A stretch of 64,000 bases of DNA from Chryseobacterium vaccae (GCF_009602705.1 NZ_VSWH01000001.1:434001-498000); one strand, 5' to 3'. Numbered from the stretch's first letter, positions 53,148 to 62,857 are shown. Program-made: numbers and translations. The notes: generated by a model from the sequence alone, not told the origin.

Positions 53148-56100
53148 ATGATGAAACAAAAATTATTCCTTAAAATTTCATTGCTTATTGTATTTATTTT
53201 AAGTATAAATTCTATAGCAGCCCAAACATTATATTGGACGAATTCCACAGGAAACAATAGATGGAGTATTCCTGCAAACTGGAGTGCGGATAACCCTAGC
53301 GTAGTTACCACACCTGCTCCTGCAGTCTCACCTCCTACGGCTTCTACTGACGTTATTTTTAACGCAGGAAGCTTTAAGACTGCTACCAACCATATTATTA
53401 ATCTTGATCTGGCTGTACAGGCTAAAAGCATATTTGTATTAAGCATTGGTGCTGCCAACCAGGTTACGGTAAACGGTGGTGGTATTTTATCTGTATTTGG
53501 TGGCATACAATTGTTACCAGAGACCTCTAAATTCTTTTATAATGGAACAGGAAATTTAATTTTAAAATCAAATAGCATGGGTAATATCCTTGATATGAAA
53601 GGACAAAACCTTGAAACAACGGTCCAGTTTGATGGAGTGGGTGGAGGATGGCAGTTTCTCACCCCTGTAAATACAAATTCTTCTAAAGGAATTAACGTTT
53701 TAAGAGGAAGTGTTGACTTTCACGGACTAACGTATAATATAGGTAATTTTTCATCCTCAACCGGAGGTACAGCCAGAGCGATAGATTTTGGTAATTCTAA
53801 TTTTAATATTTCAAGTAACACATGGAATATTTCTAATGCCGGCCTTATATCCCTGGCAGGAAAGCCCAATATTAATTTTTTAAACCCTTCAACTTTCTAT
53901 CATCAGAATACAGGATTGACCAATTTTCATTATGGCTCTATTACAATGGCGAATGGAGCCGGGATAACCTTTCTTCTGAATAACGGAAATTCAAACGAAA
54001 GTGACATTGAAGAATTCAATGGATATGATATTTTACTTTCCGGAGGAACCAATACTGTAATTAAAAATTTAAATCTAAATTATGGCTATACAGGCTCACT
54101 CCAGGGCAGGAGAATTGTTGTAGATAAGCTATCATTTATTGGAGGAAATACGTGTGATTTATATCATTTTACTGGTGGAAGTATTGCATTTACCAATTTA
54201 TCTGCTCAATTACAGCCTATTGACCGTCTGTGGCTGAATTCTACAACTGCACAAATCCCAAACGGAAGTGGAGGCTATATCATAGCGTCACCATTGGTAC
54301 AGGTTAGTAACGGAAAAGACGATGGTGGTAATGCAGGATGGAATATAAGCAGTATCACAGGAAGAAGTTTATATTGGATTGGTAATTCAGGAGAATGGCA
54401 TAATCCGCTTAATTGGTCATTAACTTCAGGTGGGGTCTCTTTGGGGGCTTCCGGGTGCCCTCCGAATATTACGGATAACGTCTTTTTTGATGCCAACTCA
54501 TTCAATGCCAATAATCAGGTTATGACCATTGGGACTAGTACAGACGCTTACTGTAACAATATGACCTGGGCAGGATTGGATCAGACCGGAATAGATTGGC
54601 AGGGAACAAAATCCCTGAATTTAGGGGGAGACATCACTTTAGATCCTGGTATGACAGAATTTATCAGCTATAATCAACAAATAAAATTCTATGATAAAGT
54701 TGAAGCAAGAGTTGATTTTAAAAATGACAGCCAGAACAGGAAAATGTCCAATGTAACATTTTATGTACAGGATCAGGGAAAGGTTAATCAGGTTTCTAAT
54801 CTGGTTTATATATCTATTATGACGATGGACCGAAATACAGCTAGGGTGTATAACGTTGGTGGTGCCGGCCATACTCTTCAGGTAAAGGATGGTCTGAGAG
54901 AAAACGGAACCATAAGAATGAATGATGCAACGATTATTAATGAAGGAACAGGTTTGGCGGTTTATTATAGTATTAACTTAATTTTTAATGCAAATTCTGT
55001 CTGGAAAGCAACGGCGCCGGGTACCATACAGTACCGTTTTGTAACCAATAACTTTCCTACATTTATACAAACTGATCCGGCGGGAGTATTGAATTTTCAA
55101 AACCAGGGAAGTTCACTTCACGTACAAGGAAATTTAACGGTTAACGGCAAAATCAATGATATAGGATCTGCAACAGTAACCGGAACAATGAAATTGTCTG
55201 ATAATACGCATCAGTTCTCTGATGGGGCAACTATTACTGTGGGGTATTTGGATGCAGCAGGCGATAACTGTGGTATTGCTCCAAAAATTAAAAGCTTGTC
55301 CGGAGGTCAGTTTAACCTGAATGTTCCTAACGGAAATGTCCTGTCTAACTATGCTGGTTTTTCAGATATTAAATATACCGGTAATGCTGCTCATTTGAAC
55401 CTTAATGGGCAAGGTACTTTAAATGTGGGTAATAATACCAATATAGATTTCGGATTGCCTGTAGAAAATACATTTTATTGGCGCCCGAATTCTGATGACA
55501 ATACATATACCGGAAACTGGACCAATCCACGGTATTGGGCACTGAACCAATCTGATGTATTTGGACAGAGCAGTTCTACCGGTTGTATTCCTACAATAAA
55601 TGATAAAGTTGTTTTTGATAAGCTATCAGGAAATGGAAGTTCAATGACGGTTACAATCAATGACGGAAGGGGAGCGAAGTCTGTAGAATGGATAGACAGT
55701 GGTGCTGATGCTATACCGAACAATATGAACTTTTTAATTACAAGCACAGGAAGTCTTGATATTAAAGAGAAAATATCACTGGGAAGTAATATGACACCGT
55801 CTTTTGGAGGTGCTCTTAATTTTTTAGGTACCATAAATGAAGATGTACTGGTGGATCTTAAAAATAAAACTATAGGCGGAATGTTCATTGTAAGTTCAGG
55901 AAATGTAAGATTACAAAATGGTTTCCTGGGGGGTGCCAGAATAAAAGTAAATGGCGGAGCATTTATTACCAACGGGAAAAATATAACGGCAGCTACATTA
56001 TGGTCTGTCAATACCCAAAGCCGTAAAATAGATCTTACGAACAGTTCCGTTACATTAACAGCTACAGAACAATATCCGGGGGCACTTGCTGGTGATCCCA

Positions 56101-57869
56101 GGTATACCTGGAACATACAAAACTCCGTGGGTAATCTGGATTTTATTTCCACAAATTCTATTATTAATATCAAAGGGAATTTTAACCCTAATGGTAGCGG
56201 GGGAAGCTATTTTTTAGGAGACGGGCTTGCCTATAAAGACATTCTGTTTTCGTCTGCAGATGGTACGGATAATTATTCTCTTGAATTTTTAGGTAATAAT
56301 ACCGTTGCGGGAATACTTTCTGTACAGGGAACATTAAATGCCAGGCAAAGTTTTACGGTTAATAATTTAAATCTTAAGACTGATAGGAACCATGTGTTTT
56401 CCGCAGGGCAGACCACTACATTTCTGCCAACTGGTAATATAGAGAAAAACGGAGATCTGAGTGCTATTCTTAACCTGAGAAGCTCCAATAGCCCGACGTT
56501 ACACAATTTTGTGAAACAATCAGGAGGAAATATATTCATCTGTAATATAGGAATTATTGACATTCAGGCAACCGGTGTACCTTTTAAAACAAATTCCGTA
56601 AGTACATATAACGGTTTGGCGGGTGCTGCTGCAAATCCTCCGGCAGGAACTTCCTGGGATTTTAATTCCGCGACTGCGCCAGCTCAGATTACCCTTACGG
56701 ATCCTTCGGATGTTCATATAAATTTAGGGGATGAAGCTAAAATAGGATATGAGATAACATTAAATAATACAGGACCTTATCAGACCGTAATTAATTTATT
56801 AGGAGTGGCAACCTCATTTACAACCCTCAGCAGCGGAAATGCCACTACAACCGGTAATTTTATACTAACGCCATCTGCTACGGGTGATGCTGTTGTAAAT
56901 AATTTCAGCTACTTTGATTGTCCGGGGCAGTATGATCCGGGGACAGTGATAGATGGAATAACACCAATAAAAGTACCTCCTGTAAATATCAATGGACTTG
57001 CACTGAATGGAGAAACTGAAACTTATCCTTTTTCTAATTTGCCCAACAAGATTTTTGTAATGAATGAAGCTGATAGACTCACGAATGTTGCTACTTTTGC
57101 CAATAGAAAAACACAGGTCAGAATACAGGATAAAGTAGATGCCTCTGATACACAAAGTCTGAATAATGTAAAAGTAACCACTCATATAGATGTGGCTGAG
57201 ATTAATTTTAGTTCAAAAGTATATGCAAAGAGAAGATGGGAGCTGGCGACTACCGGAGCGGGAGGAGCCATTGTAAGATTTTATATTACACAGGCTGAAC
57301 TTACATCTCTTAAAACAGCAGTAAACAATACTGGTTCCGATTTAGATTTTCTGGCATCATTATCTGTATTTAGATTCAATTCTGGGGTTACTCCATCCGC
57401 AGGACAGGTAAATACAGAACAACAAATGCTTAGTTCGGGAATAGCTGCAGAATTGGCTGACGGGACTAACACTTACTATTATGTGGAAGCTAAGCTCAGT
57501 GGATTCTCCGGATCGTATGCATTAGGAGCCGCTTTAAATTTGTGCTACAAACCAGCTGCCTCTACAGGAATAACTCTGAGTACTAAGGCAGGTATCACAT
57601 CACTTGGAAGAGCCGGAGCAAATGATGAAAACTGGCCAATGGTAAGAAAAGGCGGATGGATAGCTCTGGAATCTAAAACAAAAGCATTGGTTATTAACAG
57701 GGTTTCTTTCAATAGCTCTAACAATCCTGTTGGTATTGCTTCCGCTGATTTTGTAGAAGGAATGATGGTCTATGATACTACCAATAACTGCCTGAAGCTA
57801 TATACTTCTGTAGATAACGGGATTACTTTTGGATGGTATTGCTTAAATACCCAAACATGTCCTGATTAA
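53148..57869 (+). CDS. Large secreted repeat protein, possible adhesin
   Basis: The 1573-residue product has a signal peptide (KQKLFLKISLLIVFILSINSIAAQ). At least three imperfect repeats of about 80 residues share the pattern LYWxGNSGxWHNPxNWS...GCPPNITDNVxFDANSF (near 28-90, 403-465 and 770-830), separated by long beta-rich, Asn/Gly-rich stretches that suggest a beta-helix. The end contains GMMVYDTTNNCLKLYTSVDNG, resembling the next gene. No T9SS tail of the KKIIKK type is present. It is probably a surface adhesin or filament protein. It is the longest gene in the window and heads a run of small exported proteins. Confidence 0.85.
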   Translation: MMKQKLFLKISLLIVFILSINSIAAQTLYWTNSTGNNRWSIPANWSADNPSVVTTPAPAVSPPTASTDVIFNAGSFKTATNHIINLDLAVQAKSIFVLSIGAANQVTVNGGGILSVFGGIQLLPETSKFFYNGTGNLILKSNSMGNILDMKGQNLETTVQFDGVGGGWQFLTPVNTNSSKGINVLRGSVDFHGLTYNIGNFSSSTGGTARAIDFGNSNFNISSNTWNISNAGLISLAGKPNINFLNPSTFYHQNTGLTNFHYGSITMANGAGITFLLNNGNSNESDIEEFNGYDILLSGGTNTVIKNLNLNYGYTGSLQGRRIVVDKLSFIGGNTCDLYHFTGGSIAFTNLSAQLQPIDRLWLNSTTAQIPNGSGGYIIASPLVQVSNGKDDGGNAGWNISSITGRSLYWIGNSGEWHNPLNWSLTSGGVSLGASGCPPNITDNVFFDANSFNANNQVMTIGTSTDAYCNNMTWAGLDQTGIDWQGTKSLNLGGDITLDPGMTEFISYNQQIKFYDKVEARVDFKNDSQNRKMSNVTFYVQDQGKVNQVSNLVYISIMTMDRNTARVYNVGGAGHTLQVKDGLRENGTIRMNDATIINEGTGLAVYYSINLIFNANSVWKATAPGTIQYRFVTNNFPTFIQTDPAGVLNFQNQGSSLHVQGNLTVNGKINDIGSATVTGTMKLSDNTHQFSDGATITVGYLDAAGDNCGIAPKIKSLSGGQFNLNVPNGNVLSNYAGFSDIKYTGNAAHLNLNGQGTLNVGNNTNIDFGLPVENTFYWRPNSDDNTYTGNWTNPRYWALNQSDVFGQSSSTGCIPTINDKVVFDKLSGNGSSMTVTINDGRGAKSVEWIDSGADAIPNNMNFLITSTGSLDIKEKISLGSNMTPSFGGALNFLGTINEDVLVDLKNKTIGGMFIVSSGNVRLQNGFLGGARIKVNGGAFITNGKNITAATLWSVNTQSRKIDLTNSSVTLTATEQYPGALAGDPRYTWNIQNSVGNLDFISTNSIINIKGNFNPNGSGGSYFLGDGLAYKDILFSSADGTDNYSLEFLGNNTVAGILSVQGTLNARQSFTVNNLNLKTDRNHVFSAGQTTTFLPTGNIEKNGDLSAILNLRSSNSPTLHNFVKQSGGNIFICNIGIIDIQATGVPFKTNSVSTYNGLAGAAANPPAGTSWDFNSATAPAQITLTDPSDVHINLGDEAKIGYEITLNNTGPYQTVINLLGVATSFTTLSSGNATTTGNFILTPSATGDAVVNNFSYFDCPGQYDPGTVIDGITPIKVPPVNINGLALNGETETYPFSNLPNKIFVMNEADRLTNVATFANRKTQVRIQDKVDASDTQSLNNVKVTTHIDVAEINFSSKVYAKRRWELATTGAGGAIVRFYITQAELTSLKTAVNNTGSDLDFLASLSVFRFNSGVTPSAGQVNTEQQMLSSGIAAELADGTNTYYYVEAKLSGFSGSYALGAALNLCYKPAASTGITLSTKAGITSLGRAGANDENWPMVRKGGWIALESKTKALVINRVSFNSSNNPVGIASADFVEGMMVYDTTNNCLKLYTSVDNGITFGWYCLNTQTCPD

Positions 57870-57935
57870 AATAATTCAATTTTCCGAAGGATAATTTGAA
57901 GCTTTGGAATATTTTTTTAACTAAAATCTCATAAA

Positions 57936-58442
57936 ATGAAAAAAATAATTTTAAGTATTATGTTTTTTTCTCAAATCTTTATCAATGCTCAAGTCGCAAT
58001 AGGGAAAAATACGGTAACTAATCCATCAGTATCATTAGAATTTTCTACTGTTGAAAACAGAGGTTTGATATTGCCTTATGTAGAAAATAAAAATGGGATT
58101 ACCCAAAATGGAAGTATGATATATGATACCACTGACCATAAAGTTAAGATTCTTAAAAATGGTACTTGGTTTGATCTGAGTGTAGATAATACAGGAAACG
58201 CTGATATTACCATACAAACTTCTAAAACGGAAAATTTGAATGCGAAGGTTAATATTGGAATTCTTGGTGCCGCACAGGGAATTTTGGTTTTAGAAGATAA
58301 TAATAAGGCTATGGTATTGCCAAAAGTAGCGAGTCCTCATTTGAATATCATTAACCCATCTGCAGGAATGGTTGTTTACGATACTACTAAGCGTCAAATG
58401 GCTGTATATAACGGTACCGTCTGGACATTCTGGATGCCATAA
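57936..58442 (+). CDS. Small secreted protein with paired MxYDTT motifs
   Basis: The 168-residue product has a signal peptide (MKKIILSIMFFSQIFINAQ) and two related halves: NGSMIYDTTDHKVKILKNGTWFDLS and SAGMVVYDTTKRQMAVYNGTVWTFWMP. The same motif closes the 1573-residue protein upstream (EGMMVYDTTNNCLKLY). This Bacteroidota module is common at the ends of surface proteins and resembles tail-fibre-type folds. The gene starts 66 bp after the large gene and was probably part of the same unit. Function unknown. Confidence 0.78.
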   Translation: MKKIILSIMFFSQIFINAQVAIGKNTVTNPSVSLEFSTVENRGLILPYVENKNGITQNGSMIYDTTDHKVKILKNGTWFDLSVDNTGNADITIQTSKTENLNAKVNIGILGAAQGILVLEDNNKAMVLPKVASPHLNIINPSAGMVVYDTTKRQMAVYNGTVWTFWMP

Positions 58443-58501
58443 TTTGAATTTATAAGACAATATTATAATAGGTAATGCAGTTTTCAAATTAATTGAAATA
58501 G

Positions 58502-58969
58502 TGGGAAAAGTATTTTCAAACATTAATTTCAGTAATAGTTCTATCATCTTGTAGCGTATATAAGAGAAACAACTTTGAATACAGAAGTAGTGAAAAAGTT
58601 AACAAAAATAGCAATAAACATTTTTTTACAAAGCAATTTAAAGATGGTGTTTTTTATAAATGTCTAAAATATGGATATGGTGAGAATTTAAACTTTCAAA
58701 TAGGTCAGTTGATGGCTCAAAAAGATTTATTTAGTCCATCTGATGATCCTGACTCTAAAATAAATAATATCCAAGATAGTTTAGCAAAGAAAATTATAAA
58801 TAATTTACCTCCTGTTTACTTGCATGTTGAAGATGAAAGCACAATTAAAGAAAAGAATTTTATAATCTCTACATGTCTATCTTACTATGAAAGTAAAGAA
58901 TTAAATTCCTTTGCACAAAAACTTTACAAGGAAAAAGTTAAGCATGAAAAACAAATATGGGGTAATTAG
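58502..58969 (+). pseudogene. Small lipoprotein gene with a disrupted start
   Basis: The frame is open from just after a TAG at 58499-58501 to 58969 and encodes a lipobox (SVIVLSSC, then SVYKRNNFEYRSS), a short beta-rich region (KQFKDGVFYKCLKYGYGENLNFQIG) and a charged C-terminus ending KHEKQIWGN. No ATG or GTG lies before the lipobox in this frame; the nearest in-frame ATG, at 58712, is after it and would remove the signal. The sequence GTGGGAAAAG at 58501 would give a normal start if one G were removed (GTG GAA AAG TAT). So it is either a recent frameshift, a sequencing error or a non-standard start. The family is unknown. Confidence 0.6.
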
Positions 58970-59010
58970 GTTTAAATAAAATATGGGAGTTTCAACCATA
59001 AAAATATAGT

Positions 59011-59511
59011 ATGAGATCATTTCTTTGTTTTATTGTTCTATTAAGTTCTTCTTTCCTGTATGCTCAGGAAATCTCAAAAGTTGAAAAATTAAAAATCGGT
59101 AATTATGTTTATAGTAATTATCTGTATCCCTTTTTCAACTATGAGCGAAATATAGATGGAATGTCATTTTATATAAGATTAAATGATAAAAAACAGTTTT
59201 TAGGAACCGCAATAACTTATAGAAGAACAAATTCTTCTAAAAATTATGAAAAGAAGGGGAGTAAAGAACTGCCCCCAGATGTGAGATCTACCTATAAAGA
59301 TGGAGTTATTCTGAGTGAAGGAAAAATTGATATCGACGAAAAAAATAAAATGATTACCATTGTTGAAAACACATTCACAAAAGATAATGGATTTGAAAAT
59401 GAACCAGATTCTGTAAAACGTGTTTACCGACAACGAAAAGATGGTCTTTTCAATTTGATTTTACTTACAGAATATAGAAATGGGCAGGAAACGATTATTG
59501 TAAAGAAATAA
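59011..59511 (+). CDS. Secreted protein of unknown function
   Basis: The 166-residue product has a signal peptide (MRSFLCFIVLLSSSFLYAQ) followed by a compact beta-rich domain with YSNYLYPFFNYERNIDGMSFYIRLNDKK and a basic C-terminus (QRKDGLFNLILLTEYRNGQETIIVKK). I do not recognise the family. It lies 41 bp after the damaged lipoprotein gene and 17 bp before the next gene on the same strand, so the three small genes are probably cotranscribed. Confidence 0.7.
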   Translation: MRSFLCFIVLLSSSFLYAQEISKVEKLKIGNYVYSNYLYPFFNYERNIDGMSFYIRLNDKKQFLGTAITYRRTNSSKNYEKKGSKELPPDVRSTYKDGVILSEGKIDIDEKNKMITIVENTFTKDNGFENEPDSVKRVYRQRKDGLFNLILLTEYRNGQETIIVKK

Positions 59512-59528
59512 TACTTTAAACAGTCGTT

Positions 59529-59936
59529 ATGGGAATTATAAAAAATAGTATACATATACTTTTATTATTGATGAGTATCAATATTTACTCGCAAACAGTA
59601 GACGTTAAAAAGAGTGATTCTATTGTATTAAGAAAAGCAAATAGTAAAAATGAATACTACGTTATTTTATTTAATAAAGAAAATATTAAATATAATAAAA
59701 GCAACGGATTTAAGTACGATACTATTCCCCATATAAAAACAGTCATAAAATGTAAGGAATGTAAAGAAGAATCTTACGGATTTTTGATAAAAAAAATAAA
59801 AAAGAATAAGAAAAGGCAAGGCTCTATTCGTACACTTGAAGATTTTTTTAAAGATAGAACAGGTTTTAACTTTGGAGGTGGTTACTTTCTAATTAATGGT
59901 CACTATTGTAAAAATTTAGGGATGCCAATAGAATAA
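59529..59936 (+). CDS. Small secreted protein with CKECKE motif
   Basis: The 135-residue product has a signal peptide (HILLLLMSINIYSQ). The chain is strongly basic and Asn-rich, and contains CKECKEES near residue 78 with Cys spaced for metal or disulfide use, and later GFNFGGGYFLINGHYC. Its GC content looks low even for this window. I recognise no family. It follows the 59011 gene after 17 bp and closes the cluster of small exported proteins. Confidence 0.65.
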   Translation: MGIIKNSIHILLLLMSINIYSQTVDVKKSDSIVLRKANSKNEYYVILFNKENIKYNKSNGFKYDTIPHIKTVIKCKECKEESYGFLIKKIKKNKKRQGSIRTLEDFFKDRTGFNFGGGYFLINGHYCKNLGMPIE

Positions 59937-59999
59937 ATCGAAATAACTTTTTCTACATCTACCTGAAAAATAGCCGGTTTTTAAAGTCTGTCCCATCAT

Positions 60000-60030
60000 A
60001 AAATAAGTTGATTAATTCTCAACTTATTTT
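60000..60030. terminator. Palindrome between convergent genes
   Basis: Perfect 12-bp stem AAAATAAGTTGA/TCAACTTATTTT with a 7-nt loop, overlapping the stop codon of the minus-strand gene (60024-60026). T-runs are only those in the stem, so efficiency is uncertain. Confidence 0.5.
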
Positions 60031-60344
60031 GGATTGACTTTGGTTTTAGGCGTTTCAGGAATTTCAGGTTTAACAGGGTTGAGGACTTTATATTTTAAAA
60101 GGTCGATTTTAGGTTCTTTTAATGACATATAGAGCGAAGTATCTGGTTTTACAGTTAGGATTTTATACAGGTCTTTATATTCTTTTCTGGAGGCAGCATT
60201 TAGTTTTTCAACAGACAGGATCTCCGGCTTCCCCTGTTTTAAGATCTTAAGAGTATCTGTTTTGGGTAGGAGGGGCAGCTTTTCGGTTTTTTGTGCAGAA
60301 ACGGCTGCTGAAACTAGAATAAGAGGAAATAATAAAGCTTTCAT
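60024..60344 (-). CDS. Small secreted Pro/Lys-rich protein
   Basis: The 106-residue product has a signal peptide (MKALLFPLILVSAAVSAQ) followed by a chain rich in Lys, Pro and Leu with repeated KPEI/KPD/KEPK units (KQGKPEILSV, TVKPDTSLY, LKEPKIDL, NPVKPEIPETPK). It has no globular-domain signature and looks like an extended envelope linker. It is separated by 109 bp from the lipoprotein gene on the same strand. Function unknown. Confidence 0.65.
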   Translation of the reverse strand: MKALLFPLILVSAAVSAQKTEKLPLLPKTDTLKILKQGKPEILSVEKLNAASRKEYKDLYKILTVKPDTSLYMSLKEPKIDLLKYKVLNPVKPEIPETPKTKVNPK

Positions 60345-60453
60345 GCGATGTAATTTTAAATTAAAATATTGGAATCTTCTGTTATTCGGAGGTTCCTGAT
60401 ATTATAAGACAACTCATGTCCTCATATTATTACATTGTCTAATGAAAAAAGGC

Positions 60454-60921
60454 TTATTTGATATGCAGTCTTGTAATGGAATTGATTTTTCTGTCTTTAT
60501 CTAACCTGAGTTCAAAATAATGATCTTCCTTACTTTTAAGATCCTCAAAAAACAGTTGCTGCAACTGGAGCCGATCTGTAAAATATTTAAAATCTTTGGA
60601 TAGCTGAAGGCCGGTATCAACTGATGAAACACACTGAACATCGTACATTGCTTCACAATGTTCATTATTCCCGTTAACATCACTTACAGATGCCGTTCCG
60701 GTCAAAATTGAAGCACAGCGGAAGGTCAGTATCATATTTTTTGCTTCTTCTTTTAAACGTACATCTGTAGCAAAAACTATAGTATCTGTCTTAATGGTTG
60801 TTTCACATACACATAGTTCTTTCCGGAAAGAATTGTCATTTTGAATTCTATGATTTCCATTCTTTTCTTTGTTGCAGGCAGAGAGCATCAAAACGAGTAT
60901 TGCAGATGTTATTATTTTCAT
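60454..60921 (-). CDS. Small lipoprotein of unknown function
   Basis: The ATG at 60921 (MKIITSAILVLMLSACNKEKNG) gives 155 residues with a standard lipobox LSAC. An in-frame ATG 21 bp upstream adds MPFQRRR. The mature chain has CVCETT and several further Cys residues (RCAS, EHCE, VQCVSS) that could pair, and a helical C-terminus (LQLQQLFFEDLKSKEDHYFELRLDK). I do not recognise the family. It is transcribed alone from the gap shared with the acyl-CoA dehydrogenase terminator. Confidence 0.75.
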   Translation of the reverse strand: MKIITSAILVLMLSACNKEKNGNHRIQNDNSFRKELCVCETTIKTDTIVFATDVRLKEEAKNMILTFRCASILTGTASVSDVNGNNEHCEAMYDVQCVSSVDTGLQLSKDFKYFTDRLQLQQLFFEDLKSKEDHYFELRLDKDRKINSITRLHIK

Positions 60922-60972
60922 ACGTCTTCTTTGGAATGGCACAACAAGATACTGTTTTTTCTGTTGATATTC

Positions 60973-61006
60973 AATAAAAAAGCGCCTCAGAAAGGTGAGA
61001 CGCTTT
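60973..61006 (-). terminator. Terminator of the fatty-acid oxidation unit
   Basis: On the minus strand AAAGCGTCTCA pairs with TGAGGCGCTTT (one T-G pair) and is followed by a T6 run, 23 bp after the dehydrogenase stop. Confidence 0.88.
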
Positions 61007-61028
61007 AATCAAATTTATGTATAAAAGA

Positions 61029-62807
61029 CTAATAATTTCCTTTTTCGATATAGTGAGCAGCCACTTTTTCAGTGAGTGCCACTACATTTGGATGGTTGGC
61101 ATATTTCGTGAATCTTCTTAATCCTGAAAGCATCATTCTCTGCTCATCTCCTTCAGCGAAAGAAACAATTCCTTCTTTAGCTGCAACAATGATCTTTTCA
61201 ACCGCTTTATAAAGGTTAAGCTGGGCCATAGCTGCTTCTACAGAATCAGGAGCAAAGTGTTTTTCAGCTCTTAATATCGCAGATTCTGCCATATAGATCT
61301 GGTTAAGGATCTCCGATGCATTTAATAATAAGTGCTGCTGTTTTTCAATATCCATCATATACTTCTGAAGCGCTGCTCCGGAAACCATAAGGAATACCTT
61401 CTTAAGATTAGTGATGATTGATTTTTCTTCACTCATGAATTCAGAATAATCAGGAACTTCAAATGAAGGAATTCCCATTAATTCTTTGCTGATCGCCATT
61501 GCAGGAGACAGTAAGTCCAGTTCTCCTTTCATTGCTCTCTTAATAAGCATTCCAACCGCTAATAATCTGTTGATTTCATTGGTTCCTTCATAGATTCTGG
61601 AAATTCTTGAGTCTCTCCATGCCGCTTCCATTGGAGTATCTTCAGAGAATCCCATACCACCGTAAACCTGGATTCCTTCATCAGCTGTATGCTGAGCAAG
61701 ATCAGAAACGAAAACTTTAAGGATAGAACACTCTACTGCGAATTCTTCAACTCCTTTAAGCTCTGCTGCCTGATGATCCATTCCTCCTGCTACCAGCTCA
61801 TCAATTTTATCCTGAATATTTTTTGCCGCTCTGTAAGAACCTGCCTCACTTACGAAAACTCCGGTTGCCATTTCAGCGATTTTCTTTCTGATGGCTCCAA
61901 AAGTAGAAATAGAAACGCCAAACTGCTTTCTTTCGTTAGAATACTGGATAGAGTGGTTTAAAATTCTTCTCTGTGCATCAAGACATGCTGCTGCTAATTT
62001 AATACGGCCAACATTTAGTGCATTTAATGCGATTTTGAATCCGTTGTTTCTTTCTCCCAATAAGTTCTCAACAGGAACCTTCATATCATTAAAGAAAACC
62101 TGGCGGGTAGAAGAGGCACGAATACCTAATTTATGTTCTTCTTCACCGAAAGTAAGGCTTTCAGGGTTTTCAAGCTCAGATCTGTTGATGACGAAACCAG
62201 TGATGTTTTTGTCATCATCAATCTTAGCGAACAGAGTGAATGTATCAGCGAAACCTGCATTGGAAATCCACATTTTCTGTCCGTTGATGATATAATGTTT
62301 TCCATCCTCGGAAAGTTTAGCTCTTGTTTTTCCAGAGTTCGCATCAGAACCTGCATCCGGTTCAGTTAAGCAGTAAGCCCCGAATTTTGCTCCTGTTGCC
62401 AGATCCGGAAGGTATTTGTTTTTCTGCTCTTCAGTTCCGTAAAGAACAATTGGAAGGGTCCCGATTCCGGTGTGCGCGCCATAAGCAGTTGCCAATGAAC
62501 CTGTAACTCCTGAAATATAATCGCAGGCAAGCATTGTGGTTACAAAGCCCATTCCAAGACCTCCGTATTCTTCAGGAACGGCAATTCCCAACATTCCCAT
62601 TTCACCAAGCTTACGCATCGTTTCTTCAGTAAGAGCATAATCTTTCTTTTCAAAACGCTCTTTCTGCGGAACTACTTCTCTGTCTATAAATTCTTTCGCA
62701 GAATCACGAAGCATTTTTTGTTCTTCATTTAATTCTTCAATACTGAAGATTTCGTTTGCAGGAATTTCTTTGATCAGGAATTCTCCGCCCTTAAGTATAT
62801 TGCTCAT
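61029..62807 (-). CDS. Acyl-CoA dehydrogenase family protein (long C-terminal extension)
   Basis: The 592-residue flavoenzyme has the FAD-dependent fold: GIAVPEEYGGLGMGF, YCLTEPDAGSDANSGKTRA, KMWISNAGFADTFTLFAK, ERKQFGVSISTFGAIRKKIAEM and YGGMGFSEDTPMEAAWRDSRISRIYEGTNEI, the last with the conserved substrate-side Glu-Gly-Thr. A further 160-residue helical extension follows, as in very-long-chain enzymes (VLCAD-like). It inserts the first double bond of beta-oxidation. The thiolase gene lies upstream on the same strand, with a four-helix-bundle gene between them. Confidence 0.95.
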   Translation of the reverse strand: MSNILKGGEFLIKEIPANEIFSIEELNEEQKMLRDSAKEFIDREVVPQKERFEKKDYALTEETMRKLGEMGMLGIAVPEEYGGLGMGFVTTMLACDYISGVTGSLATAYGAHTGIGTLPIVLYGTEEQKNKYLPDLATGAKFGAYCLTEPDAGSDANSGKTRAKLSEDGKHYIINGQKMWISNAGFADTFTLFAKIDDDKNITGFVINRSELENPESLTFGEEEHKLGIRASSTRQVFFNDMKVPVENLLGERNNGFKIALNALNVGRIKLAAACLDAQRRILNHSIQYSNERKQFGVSISTFGAIRKKIAEMATGVFVSEAGSYRAAKNIQDKIDELVAGGMDHQAAELKGVEEFAVECSILKVFVSDLAQHTADEGIQVYGGMGFSEDTPMEAAWRDSRISRIYEGTNEINRLLAVGMLIKRAMKGELDLLSPAMAISKELMGIPSFEVPDYSEFMSEEKSIITNLKKVFLMVSGAALQKYMMDIEKQQHLLLNASEILNQIYMAESAILRAEKHFAPDSVEAAMAQLNLYKAVEKIIVAAKEGIVSFAEGDEQRMMLSGLRRFTKYANHPNVVALTEKVAAHYIEKGNY

Positions 62808-62826
62808 TTGTTATTATTTTAAATTT

Positions 62827-62852
62827 TAGATTATAAATTTTAAATTAGATTT
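62827..62852. repeat. Left inverted repeat flanking the four-helix-bundle gene
   Basis: AT-rich words including ATTATAAATTTTA (62830-62842), which recurs in inverted form at 63216-63228 on the other side of the gene, together with neighbouring TAGATT/AATCTA words. Confidence 0.5.
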
Positions 62853-62857
62853 TGTCG

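Noticed and set aside
55475..56173. 232-codon minus-strand frame inside the giant surface protein
   Set aside because: Its residues come from reading the opposite strand of the Asn/Gly-rich repeats. It has no start context, signal or family feature, and the plus-strand frame is uninterrupted.
58501..58554. GTG frame (MGKVFSN) as the start of the lipoprotein
   Set aside because: That frame stops at TAG after 17 codons. The lipobox lies in the neighbouring frame.
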